A DNA stretch of 46,147 bases from Candidatus Buchananbacteria bacterium (GCA_030650095.1 JAUSEE010000060.1:1-46147); one strand, 5' to 3'. Positions 17,590 through 26,398 are shown, counted from the stretch's first letter. Numbers and translations: made by a program. The notes: generated from the letters alone by a model not told the origin.

Positions 17590-17601
17590 ATTATAAAATA
17601 A

Positions 17602-17686
17602 GCCCGGGTGGTGAAATTGGTATACACGCTTGCCTTAGGAGCAAGTGCCGCAAGGCATGAGAGTTCGAGTCTCTCCTCGGGCACCA
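17602..17686 (+). tRNA. tRNA-Leu(TAG), CCA encoded
   Basis: Acceptor GCCCGGG/CTCGGGC, anticodon arm CTTGC-CTTAGGA-GCAAG, long variable arm, T-arm GTTCGAGTC. Confidence 0.95.
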
Positions 17687-17770
17687 AAGTAAAAACCGTT
17701 TAAGCGGTTTTTTATTTTTTATAACTTCATAAATGTAAATTAATAAGCTATAATTTAATCAAACAAAAAA

Positions 17771-17795
17771 CCTGTTTCAATTTTTTAGAAACAGG
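17771..17795 (-). terminator. Intrinsic terminator for the small ORF at 17799-17936
   Basis: CCTGTTTC...GAAACAGG with TTTTTTGTTT on the minus strand. Confidence 0.7.
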
Positions 17796-17798
17796 TGG

Positions 17799-17936
17799 TC
17801 AATTAAAGATAATCATCAGCTTGTAATAGATAGCTAGAATAAAATCAACCAGAAAACGGACTAGGCTGCCTAATACAGGAATTTTGTATATTTTTTGAAA
17901 AGTACTATTTATGATGCCCAGCAAGGATTTACGCAT
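17799..17936 (-). CDS. Small hydrophobic/amphipathic protein, 45 aa (MRKSLLGIINSTFQKIYKIPVLGSLVRFLVDFILAIYYKLMIIFN)
   Basis: Not in ORF track; SD AAGGAGGAACCGGCC-ATG; own terminator. Confidence 0.65.
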   Translation of the reverse strand: MRKSLLGIINSTFQKIYKIPVLGSLVRFLVDFILAIYYKLMIIFN

Positions 17937-17982
17937 GGCCGGTTCCTCCTTATATCAACTAATATAATAATAACACAAACTT

Positions 17983-18300
17983 ATGTCAGAAGAAATAAAA
18001 GATCAAACCCCGGAAGAAATAAAATCATTAAAACTGGAAGTTTTAAATAAAATGACCGATTTAGCCACCGCCGGCTTCGGTTTGGTGGCCGCTATCGCCT
18101 GGAATGATGCCATTAAAGCCCTGTTTATGATCATATTTCCAACAACCGGCACTGTAATTGCCCAATTTGTTTATGCTATAATCGTCACAATTATCATTGT
18201 TATGGTTACTATAAAACTTGGAAAATTGACCGATGTGGCCAAAAAAACCTCTTTAAAGATAAATATTAAGCCTAATTTTAGCAGTTTTAAGAAAAAATAA
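17983..18300 (+). CDS. Small two-TM membrane protein (DUF5654-like)
   Basis: MTDLATAGFGLVAAIAWNDAIKALF...FVYAIIVTIIIVMVT resembles the DUF5654 family, from memory. Confidence 0.7.
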   Translation: MSEEIKDQTPEEIKSLKLEVLNKMTDLATAGFGLVAAIAWNDAIKALFMIIFPTTGTVIAQFVYAIIVTIIIVMVTIKLGKLTDVAKKTSLKINIKPNFSSFKKK

Positions 18301-18358
18301 AAGGACGCCTAAACTAATAAGCGTCCGATATGATTTTTTTACGTCTGGTATGGGTTAA

Positions 18359-18742
18359 TTAACTATTAGCTATAAAAGCAACCTTTGAACGGCGAGGAAA
18401 TATACCTAAAATATCCAAAATGCCATCAATAATGCTACGCGGAATTCTTATGTCCACCTCTTTAACGCCGCACCTTTGAACTTCGACGTCGGGATGAATA
18501 AATTGGAACAGATCGACTCTGATAAGCTGAAGAATTATGATATTAAAGCTATAAAGCCTGGTATTATCATCTTGTTTGATATCGCGCAGAAATACAGGTT
18601 TGATTTTTTCTGGAACGTCACCATACATCAAACTGCCATCATCTTTATAGCAGCCAGTAGGTTTTTTCACCTCCTGTTCATCAATAAAAGCCACTAATTC
18701 AGAGAATTTTTCTGCCGAGATATTTTCCACCTTGATAATCAT
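18359..18742 (-). CDS. Hypothetical protein
   Basis: Intact ORF with a GAAAGTGAG SD-like upstream; no recognised domain. Confidence 0.6.
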   Translation of the reverse strand: MIIKVENISAEKFSELVAFIDEQEVKKPTGCYKDDGSLMYGDVPEKIKPVFLRDIKQDDNTRLYSFNIIILQLIRVDLFQFIHPDVEVQRCGVKEVDIRIPRSIIDGILDILGIFPRRSKVAFIANS

Positions 18743-18879
18743 CTGCTACTCACTTTCTCCAGCCCTGCTGGAAAGTTGTGCCTGATTGCCCCGCAATCAG
18801 ACTTTTTATGGACTCACCCTGAGTACCACTGTTAAAAATATATCATTAAAAATGTTTTTTGTCAATAGTTATATAATAA

Positions 18880-19078
18880 TTTTAGCTTAATTTAGCTAAA
18901 AAATAAATGATAATTAGTAACCAGTAATTAGTAGATAGTGATTGGTAATTAAAATTTATCATAATTCCAATTTTTATCTAAAATTAGAATAAATTCATTA
19001 AAATACTAAACCAAATTACTAATTTCCAGTTACTAATTACTGACCACTTATCATTTTTATCTTAATTTAGATAAAAAA
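18880..19078. repeat. AT-rich long imperfect inverted repeat / foldback element
   Basis: Left arm ...AAATGATAATTAGTAACCAGTAATTAGTAG... matches the reverse complement of the right arm ...AGTTACTAATTACTGACCACTTATCATTTTTATC.... Confidence 0.65.
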
Positions 19079-19161
19079 AGAGATCCCTTGATTACGTTCG
19101 CTTTGCTTACTTCACTCGGGATGACATTTCCAATAATGCGGATAAAAACCCGCTTTAATAT

Positions 19162-19190
19162 TTGACAAGCTATTAAAAATGATATATAGT
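19162..19190 (+). promoter_or_regulatory. Sigma70-type promoter TTGACA-N17-TATAGT upstream of the 23S leader
   Basis: Read directly. Confidence 0.6.
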
Positions 19191-19372
19191 TAACACCATA
19201 TTAAGGATTATTATCCACACTTTATTAGACAAAAGAGGGGCTGGACAAGAACGAAATAATAATATAAAATAATTCAGTTGTCTTTAAATTAACCATATGA
19301 GACAAATCTATACTTTATCAAACATTAACTCTCCAAGTACTTGAGGCGTTTTTTTAACGCGTAGCTATACGA

Positions 19373-19397
19373 CCGCTTGGAGCCAGGCGGTTTTTTT
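19373..19397 (+). terminator. Intrinsic terminator/attenuator in the 23S leader
   Basis: CCGCTTGG-ag-CCAGGCGG followed by TTTTTTT. Confidence 0.75.
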
Positions 19398-20269
19398 AAC
19401 TCCTAAAGTTGGGGCGAGCAAGCAGATTGCTAATCATACTTTGGGAATTAAAAATCAGTTGCCCGAATTAATAACTCATCTAAGTTATAACTTGAGAAGC
19501 GCAACTAATCTACCCAGGGGAACTTTGAAAATTCATCAAGTAAATTCAACAATCATAAAAAAAGCAATTTCATACACATTTTGAGGTAGTTACAAAACTA
19601 TCTCAATATAATATAATTTATAATCACAATTCTTGTGATTAAGCATATTTAAGTGCAGTTGGTGGATGCCTAGACATTAAAAGACGATGAAGGACGTAGC
19701 AGCCTGCGAAAAGCCTCGGTAAGGTGGCAAGCAACCTTTGACCCGGGGATATCCGAATGGGGAAACCCATCTAGTTGAAGACTAGATATCCGTGCCTGAA
19801 TACATAGGGTATCGGAAGACGACCCAGCGAAGTGAAACATCTCAGTAGCTGGAGGAAAAGAAAATAATAAATGCCTACAGATTTATCTTCTCTCATTTAT
19901 GAGAGGAAATAAATCTGCGGGTTGTATTCCGTTAGTAGTGGCGAGCGAAAGCGGAGCAGTCCAAACCTATTTCAGTGTTGTATCAGTTTGGTGAAGTTCT
20001 CACGAATGGATCTAAGCTGGTACTTAAAGATACATGTCGTTGCTGTTAAGGGGTTATAGATAATTACGTTTGTCAGCATGTAGTGGCAAGGTAGAGAAGA
20101 TATGACTTCCCTAGTGGAGTGGTCCTGGAAAGGCCAACCAAAGCGGGTGAAAGTCCCATACGCGAAAGGGGTTATATCTCTACGGTTTTTATCTCGAGTA
20201 CCACGGGACTCGTGAAATCCTGTGGGAATTTGTCGTGACTATGCGATAAGACTAAATACTTTTAATGAT

Positions 20270-20308
<39 letters not shown>

Positions 20309-20899
20309 GGCCGGTAAGGCCGATGAAATAGTATCTGAAACCAATTGCATACAATGAGTTGGAGCTCAAGTGTCCCGATTTATCGGGGATTACTGGGTGA
20401 CAGCGTTCCTATTGAAGAATGAGCCAACGAGTTTGTTCTACGTTGCTTGTTTAATCCCGCAAAGGGAGAAGGCAAAGTGAAAGCGAGGCTTAATAGGCCG
20501 ATTTATAGCAGCGTGGACAAGACCCGAAACCGGGTGACCTAACCATGACCAGGGTGAACCAGGTGTAACAACCTGGGGAAGCCCGAACCCACGAGCCGTG
20601 CAACAGTCGGGGATGAGTTGTGGTTAGCGGAGAAATTCCAATCGAACTCGGTAATAGCTGGTTCTCCTCGAAATAGCTTTAGGGCTAGCTTTAAGATTAG
20701 ACTCAGGGGTAGAGCACTGAATGAGAACAGGTCCGTAAGGTTACTGTTTTCAATCAAACTCCGAATACTGAGTATCCGTATCTTAAAAGTCAGACTATGG
20801 GGGCTAAGCTCCATCAGTCAAAAGGGAAACAGCCCAGATCACAATCTAAGGTCCCTAAATCCATGTTAAGTGTAGAAGGTGGTATTATAACAATGACAA

Positions 20900-20930
<31 letters not shown>

Positions 20931-21029
20931 TAAAGATAGCGTAACAGCTCACTGGTCAAGTCGTTTTGCGCCTAAAATGTTCGGGGCTAAACATGGTACC
21001 GAAGATGTGGAACCAGTGCTATGCACTGG

Positions 21030-21109
21030 AAATTCTAAATCTAAAATCTAAAATACCAAATATTTTTTAAATAAAAAAATTGGAAATTGGAAATTGGAAA
21101 TTGGAAATT
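21030..21109 (+). repeat. Tandem-repeat insertion within 23S rRNA: (TTGGAAA)x4 at 21080-21107 plus TCTAAA-type repeats
   Basis: Read directly between hairpins CCAGTGctatGCACTGG and CCAGCGCgtaGCGCTGG. Confidence 0.8.
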
Positions 21110-21856
21110 CCAGCGCGTAGCGCTGGTTGGTAGAGGAGTATTCCAACTGGAATGAAGTCGGACCCGCGAGGGCCGGTGGACTGGTTGGAAGTAAGAATGT
21201 TGGCATGAGTAGCAAAAATCAGGGTGAGAGTCCCTGACACCGTAAGTCCAAGGTTTCCTGGGTAACGAGAATCGACCCAGGGTTAGTCGGTCCTAAGGCG
21301 AGGCTGAAAGGCGTAGTCGATGGACAAGCTGGTTAATATTCCAGCACTACCTTAATTTTCCGATGGGGGGACACATTAGCAGAGGTTGAGCGTTTTTTGG
21401 CTATAGGCGTTGCTGGTCTAAGATGTGATAGATAGGTAAATCCGTTTATCATTAGCATCTAAATTGGCAGAAGAGAAAACCGCAAGGTGGACTCAATTCA
21501 ATTAAAGTTGGTGTCAAGAAAAACCTCTAGGGTTAAGATTAAGGTATCCGTACTGCAAACCGACTCAGGTGGACGAGGCGAGTAGCCTCAGGTGTACGAG
21601 AGAAACATTGTTCAGGACCTCGGCAAAATAGCGACCGTAACTTCGGGATAAGGTCTGCCTGTCGCAAGATAGGCCGCAGCTAAAGATGCCAAGCGACTGT
21701 TTACCAAAAACACAGGTCTCTGCTAAACCGTAAGGTGATGTATAGGGGCTGATGCCTGGCCAGTGTCTGAACGTTAAGGGGAGGGGTTAGCCGCAAGGTG
21801 AAGCCTTGAACCGAAGCGCAGATGAACGCCGGCGGTAACTATAACCGTCCTAAGGT

Positions 21857-22564
21857 TTTGTACTTATTTAATTATGAGTACAGAAGGACTGGGACGGTTA
21901 TAATAGATTCGTTGCCTCTTATTACAGTAATGTAATAGTGGTCCTAAAACACTTAGCTATATGCTGGAAAGCTGGCAGATTAATATTATTCTATGGTATA
22001 ACAGTACCATAGATAAAAATAAAATCATGTCAGACAATCAGCAGGAAAGACTAAGGATCGATAATTGGATAGCGGGATTCACTGATGGAGAAGGATGTTT
22101 CTCTGTTAGTATTATAAAAAATTCAACTACCAAATCAGGCTGGCAAATATTCCCAGAATTTGTAATAACGCAAGGTGAGAAAAGTTTACCCATACTTGAA
22201 ACAATTAAAAAACGTTTTAAGTGCGGTAAAATTTATGTCAATCGTCGAAAAGATAACCATAAAGAAAACTTGCACCGTTATTGCGTTAGATCAATTGGGG
22301 AATTGTCAGATATTATTATTCCATTTTTCATCAAGAATAAACTAAGAACAGCTAAAGCTGATGATTTTAAAAAATTTACCAGAATAATCAATAAAATAAA
22401 AAATCATAAGCATTTAACTGCCAAGGGGATGAGAGATATTGCTCGGATAATCGAGCAAATGAATCGTAAAAGACCTGCTAGATTCTTAGAATCCTCAGAG
22501 ACTACACGCTAAGCGCCTGTAATCCACAGGCTGAAGATATAGTCCAAAGCATAAAGGATGCTAG
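21857..22564 (+). other. Group I intron in 23S rRNA at the conserved TAACTATAAC(C/G)GTCCTAAGG^TAGCGAAATTCC region
   Basis: Exon sequence interrupted at CCTAAGGT/AGCGAAATT; group I core motif AAGATATAGTCC (22533-22544); exon-complementary GACGGTTAT near the intron 5' end; boundaries approximate by a few nt. Confidence 0.87.
22027..22512 (+). CDS. LAGLIDADG homing endonuclease, intron-encoded (start may be 21961)
   Basis: WIAGFTDGEGCFSVSI motif; location within the group I intron. Confidence 0.92.
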   Translation: MSDNQQERLRIDNWIAGFTDGEGCFSVSIIKNSTTKSGWQIFPEFVITQGEKSLPILETIKKRFKCGKIYVNRRKDNHKENLHRYCVRSIGELSDIIIPFFIKNKLRTAKADDFKKFTRIINKIKNHKHLTAKGMRDIARIIEQMNRKRPARFLESSETTR

Positions 22565-22603
<39 letters not shown>

Positions 22604-23179
22604 TGGCATAACGACTTGGCAACTGTCTTAACAATGTACTCGGCGAAATTGCAATTGTCGTGAAGATGCGACATACCCATAGTTAGACGAAAAGACCCCG
22701 TGAAGCTTTACTACAACTTGGTACTGAATTATGTTATTGCATGTTTAGAATAGGTGGGAGCCGTAAGGCGCCAGTGAAATACCACCCTTGTTCTATTGTA
22801 ATTCTAACCTACTCCCATGAATCTGGGAGAGGGACAGTATCTGGTGGGTAGTTTAACTGGGGCGGTTGCCTCCCAAAATGTAACGGAGGCGTTTACAAAG
22901 GTTGGCTAACTCCGGATGGAAATCGGAGTGATAGTGTAAAGGCACAAGCCAGCTTTACTGCAAGACCAGCAAGTCGAGCAGTTACGAAAGTAGAACTTAG
23001 TGATCCGACCGTACGAAATAGGACGGCGGAAGCTCATCGGATAAAAGCTACTCCGGGGATAACAGGCTAGTCTCCTCCAAGAGTCCACATCGACGAGGAG
23101 GTTCGGCACCTCGATGTCGGCCCGTCCTATCCTGGAGCTGAAGAAGGTTCCAAGGGTTTGGCTGTTCGCCAATTAAAAG

Positions 23180-23223
<44 letters not shown>

Positions 23224-23521
23224 CTATCTACTATGGGCGTTGAAATTTGAGAGGGCCGTTTCCTAGTACGAGAGGACCGGAAACGACTGACCTCTGGTGT
23301 ACCAGCTGTTCTGCCAAGGGCATCGCTGGGTAGCTAAGTCGGGTTAGGATAAACGCTGAAAGCATATAAGCGTGAAGCCGTCCTCAAGATAAGATTTCAT
23401 TAAGACCGCTTGTAGATGACAAGCTTGATAGGCTCCAGGTGTAAGTGTAGTAATACATTCAGCCGAGGAGTACTAATGGTTTACGTATGTTTAATCACAA
23501 GAATTGGATTATAATTTAGGG

Positions 23522-23576
23522 TTGTTATAAAGCTATTTTATCCATTAAAAATCGGATAAATATAGTTTTATAACCA
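23522..23576 (+). repeat. Long hairpin in the 23S-5S spacer
   Basis: GTTATAAAgCTATtTTATCC / GGATAAaTATAGtTTTATAAC. Confidence 0.7.
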
Positions 23577-23633
23577 TCTTATTGTACAAATTGCGTTTTT
23601 TATGATATAATAGTTGTATAAATTTGAATGTAG

Positions 23634-23748
23634 AGTCTGGGTGCTTCTAGCGGAGGAGCTACACCTGTTCCCATCTCGAACACAGAAGTTAAGACCCCCA
23701 GCGCCGATGATACTCTTCATTGGGGAAAGTAGGTCAGCGCCCGGACTC
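23634..23748 (+). rRNA. rrf: 5S rRNA
   Basis: ACACCTGTTCCCATCTCGAACACAGAAGTTAAG core and flanking complementary GAATGTAGAGTC/GACTCTGCATTC. Confidence 0.95.
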
Positions 23749-24029
23749 TGCATTCAAAGGAGTGCATGTACATTTTCAAAAAACTAGCATTGATAGTTAA
23801 TTAGTCCTTTTTTATATCGGACACCAAGTAATTTATAATTATCAGCGCCAGTTGACCAATAATTTTTTGATTTCTGAGGAAAGCAAAAAGCGACTCCTTT
23901 TAAAGGATCAGTCCAAACCGTCATCTACGGGGTTAGGATGCAACCAGCATCCCAAGTAGGAACTAATATTCCGAAAACAGGTGGATTTCTAATTCATCTA
24001 AGACTAAGCAGAAAAGCAAAAAAACAAAT

Positions 24030-24066
24030 AAGGCGTGCTCACAGGAGGACGCCTTCTTTTTTTGCC
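24030..24066 (+). terminator. Intrinsic terminator after the 5S-downstream region
   Basis: AAGGCGTgCTC-acag-GAGgACGCCTT followed by cTTTTTTT. Confidence 0.8.
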
Positions 24067-24162
24067 AAAATTATCTTATTGACAAAATAGCCATTAAGTT
24101 GTAAGGTCAAATTAGAAAAAATATTTCGGCACTTTAAAATTCAATACCAAAGGAACCTAAAC

Positions 24163-25404
24163 ATGAAAAGAAAGAAGGGCACTCTGGTTATTTCTATTCT
24201 TGCTGTTATTTTAATCTCCCTTACTTCTTTTGGTTGTTTAGATGAGAGTGTTTTGGTAGAAATCAGCCGCTGTCTTTTTATTAATTATAAGATTGATTAT
24301 GCTATTGATAAATTAGATTATTTGGATGCGCAGATGGCCCTCGCTTATGATTATCCGGTTTTTGAAATTGAAAAAAAGATTTATTCTTTTACTGAAAATA
24401 ACGGCCGGGTTTTAAAAACGCTGGTTTGGTATCCAAAAAATAAAACCGACAAAAGCCCGGTGGTTCTATTTTCCCATGGCTTTAGCAATTCGGGTGAAAG
24501 CCAGCTTTATTTGCTCAAAGGACTGGCTCGAAGAGGCAATATTGTTATTGCTCCTGATCACTTAGATATAGTTAACTTTGATCATATCGGCTTATTTGAC
24601 AAGCAAAAAAACTCCACGCTATCATCAACCGATTTAATCGGCGTTATAGATTATGTCATCCTAAACATGATAAGAAATGAAGCAGCCAACTACATCAGGT
24701 ATTTTAACTTATCAGAAGAAGAAATAGAATTTTTAGCTGACAGCGGGGAACTTTTTAACCGCTTTAATATTTTATTCAATTATAGGATTAATGATATTAA
24801 TTTTCTGTTGGAGAAATTAACAGAACTTAACGCATCAGATGCTACTTTCAAAGGCAAAATTGATTTTAACAGATTGGTCTTGGGCGGACATTCCTTGGGC
24901 GGCTACGCTGTAATTAAAAGAGTCTTTACCCAGCATCCTTTCAAGGCTCTATTCTGTTTGTCGCCCGACCTTGAACCGTTCAACCAAAATGATCTGGCCA
25001 AAATAAACGTGCCCGTGTTGTATATGACAGGCGATTTGGATCATTTTCATGATGATATTGCTTGGGCGTTTGACAATACTGCCGTGCCTAAAGTTTTTCA
25101 AAGTATTTTAGACGGCGGCCATAATATTTTTACCGACCGGCCTTTCTTGTACGGCTTGGGCATTCCTTTTATCAGTGGCGGTGAAACCGGTTTTACCGAT
25201 AATCTGCCTTTTGACAAGGAAAGAGGCAATTCCAATTACTGCTACCCAGAGCAACTTAAAGATTACCAAGGCAAAGCGTTGACTATTTTAAAAAGCGTCA
25301 GCGCCTTTGTGGATTTTTATGTGAGCGGCAATGAAAACGGCCTGGAAATACTAAATGATATGCAAAATGATTATTTTATCAGCCAAGAAATAATTGAGGA
25401 ATAA
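24163..25404 (+). CDS. Alpha/beta-hydrolase lipoprotein (platelet-activating-factor acetylhydrolase-like)
   Basis: Lipobox TSFGC; VVLFSHGFSNSGES; nucleophile elbow GGHSLGGYA; C-terminal DGGHNIF. Confidence 0.85.
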   Translation: MKRKKGTLVISILAVILISLTSFGCLDESVLVEISRCLFINYKIDYAIDKLDYLDAQMALAYDYPVFEIEKKIYSFTENNGRVLKTLVWYPKNKTDKSPVVLFSHGFSNSGESQLYLLKGLARRGNIVIAPDHLDIVNFDHIGLFDKQKNSTLSSTDLIGVIDYVILNMIRNEAANYIRYFNLSEEEIEFLADSGELFNRFNILFNYRINDINFLLEKLTELNASDATFKGKIDFNRLVLGGHSLGGYAVIKRVFTQHPFKALFCLSPDLEPFNQNDLAKINVPVLYMTGDLDHFHDDIAWAFDNTAVPKVFQSILDGGHNIFTDRPFLYGLGIPFISGGETGFTDNLPFDKERGNSNYCYPEQLKDYQGKALTILKSVSAFVDFYVSGNENGLEILNDMQNDYFISQEIIEE

Positions 25405-25436
25405 AACCTAAATCCCAACCACCAGGAGAAATAATA

Positions 25437-25826
25437 ATGGCTTTAGTCAGAACATGTTCGCGTTGCGGACGAAGCAGAGTGATTGATACTTTTTGCAGTG
25501 GAAGCTTTGAATATATTTGTTTTGGCTGCTTTGATAACTGCAATGATTTAGCCCATAAGCCAGGTTGCCATGTAGCGGCCAAGAGATTAAAGGACAAAAG
25601 AAGAGCTGTGGCTAAGATCCATGATGAAATTGATAAACAGCGGGAAAGTATTGGTGAATCAATGGCCACACTGGAAGCTTTGGTATTTTCCTTGCGCATC
25701 ATCGATCCCTGCCCGGAATGCAAAGGTATAAATCATGAATCATGCAGGCAGTGCAATCAACTCGGTTACGGGCCAAAACCCAGCCAAGAAATGCTGGAAG
25801 AAGAACTGCCACCAACTAAATATTAG
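25437..25826 (+). CDS. Hypothetical double zinc-ribbon-like protein
   Basis: CSRCGRS...CFGC and CPECKGINHESCRQCNQLGYG. Confidence 0.65.
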   Translation: MALVRTCSRCGRSRVIDTFCSGSFEYICFGCFDNCNDLAHKPGCHVAAKRLKDKRRAVAKIHDEIDKQRESIGESMATLEALVFSLRIIDPCPECKGINHESCRQCNQLGYGPKPSQEMLEEELPPTKY

Positions 25827-25874
25827 CCAAGCGGACAATAATTGCCCGCTTTTTTTATTGTTAAGCCACCTATT

Positions 25875-25903
25875 GACAAAATATTATTAGTGTTATATAA
25901 TGA
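25875..25903 (+). promoter_or_regulatory. Sigma70-type promoter TTGACA-N17-TATAAT
   Basis: Read directly upstream of the ORF at 25940. Confidence 0.55.
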
Positions 25904-25939
25904 TTTGTCGCACCTAACACAAACGGAAAGGAGAATGAG

Positions 25940-26311
25940 TTGAAAAATCGAGCGGGACGTCCCTGGACTCAAGAAGAAATTGATCTGATTATTGATGATT
26001 CACCAAATAAACTGTCAGCTAAAGATATTAGCGAACTTATTGATAGGTCTGTTAGCGCAATTTACAACAAGAGAAGAATATTGCTTCATCCCGAATACAG
26101 AATTAAATTAAAGACTGCCTATTACAGGCGCCATCGCTTGGGAAAAATTAATTCTTTAATCAAAAAACGTTGGACTGAAGAAGAAACTGAAGCTATCACC
26201 TCGCCAAACCAGCCCAGTGACGTTGAACTTTCAAAAATACTCGACCGATCTGTTGCAGCTATTCAGGTTAGAAGATCTGTGTTGCGACAACAAGAATTAT
26301 GCTTTATTTAA
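25940..26311 (+). CDS. Tandem SANT/Myb-like or HTH-repeat protein (TTG start)
   Basis: Internal duplication: RPWTQEEIDLIIDDSPNKLSAKDISELIDRSVSAIYNKRRIL and KRWTEEETEAITSPNQPSDVELSKILDRSVAAIQVRRSVL. Confidence 0.7.
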   Translation: MKNRAGRPWTQEEIDLIIDDSPNKLSAKDISELIDRSVSAIYNKRRILLHPEYRIKLKTAYYRRHRLGKINSLIKKRWTEEETEAITSPNQPSDVELSKILDRSVAAIQVRRSVLRQQELCFI

Positions 26312-26334
26312 TATGATATTTATTATGATATCTG

Positions 26335-26364
26335 TGTCCCACATTTGTGGGACTTTTTTATTTT
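26335..26364 (+). terminator. Intrinsic terminator
   Basis: GTCCCACatttGTGGGAC + TTTTTTATTTTT. Confidence 0.85.
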
Positions 26365-26398
26365 TGAAAAAAAATACTTAAAGTGTTAAACTGGCTTT

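Noticed and set aside
23568-23753. 61-aa ORF across the 5S rRNA
   Set aside because: Overlaps 5S rRNA on the opposite strand.
23800-24066. Considered tmRNA, RNase P RNA or SRP RNA for the 5S-downstream region because of GAGGAAAGC
   Set aside because: Only a partial GAGGAAAG match; lacks ACAGAA/AGATGAATG motifs, tRNA-like ends or GGAAGCAGC. Left as an unknown RNA candidate.
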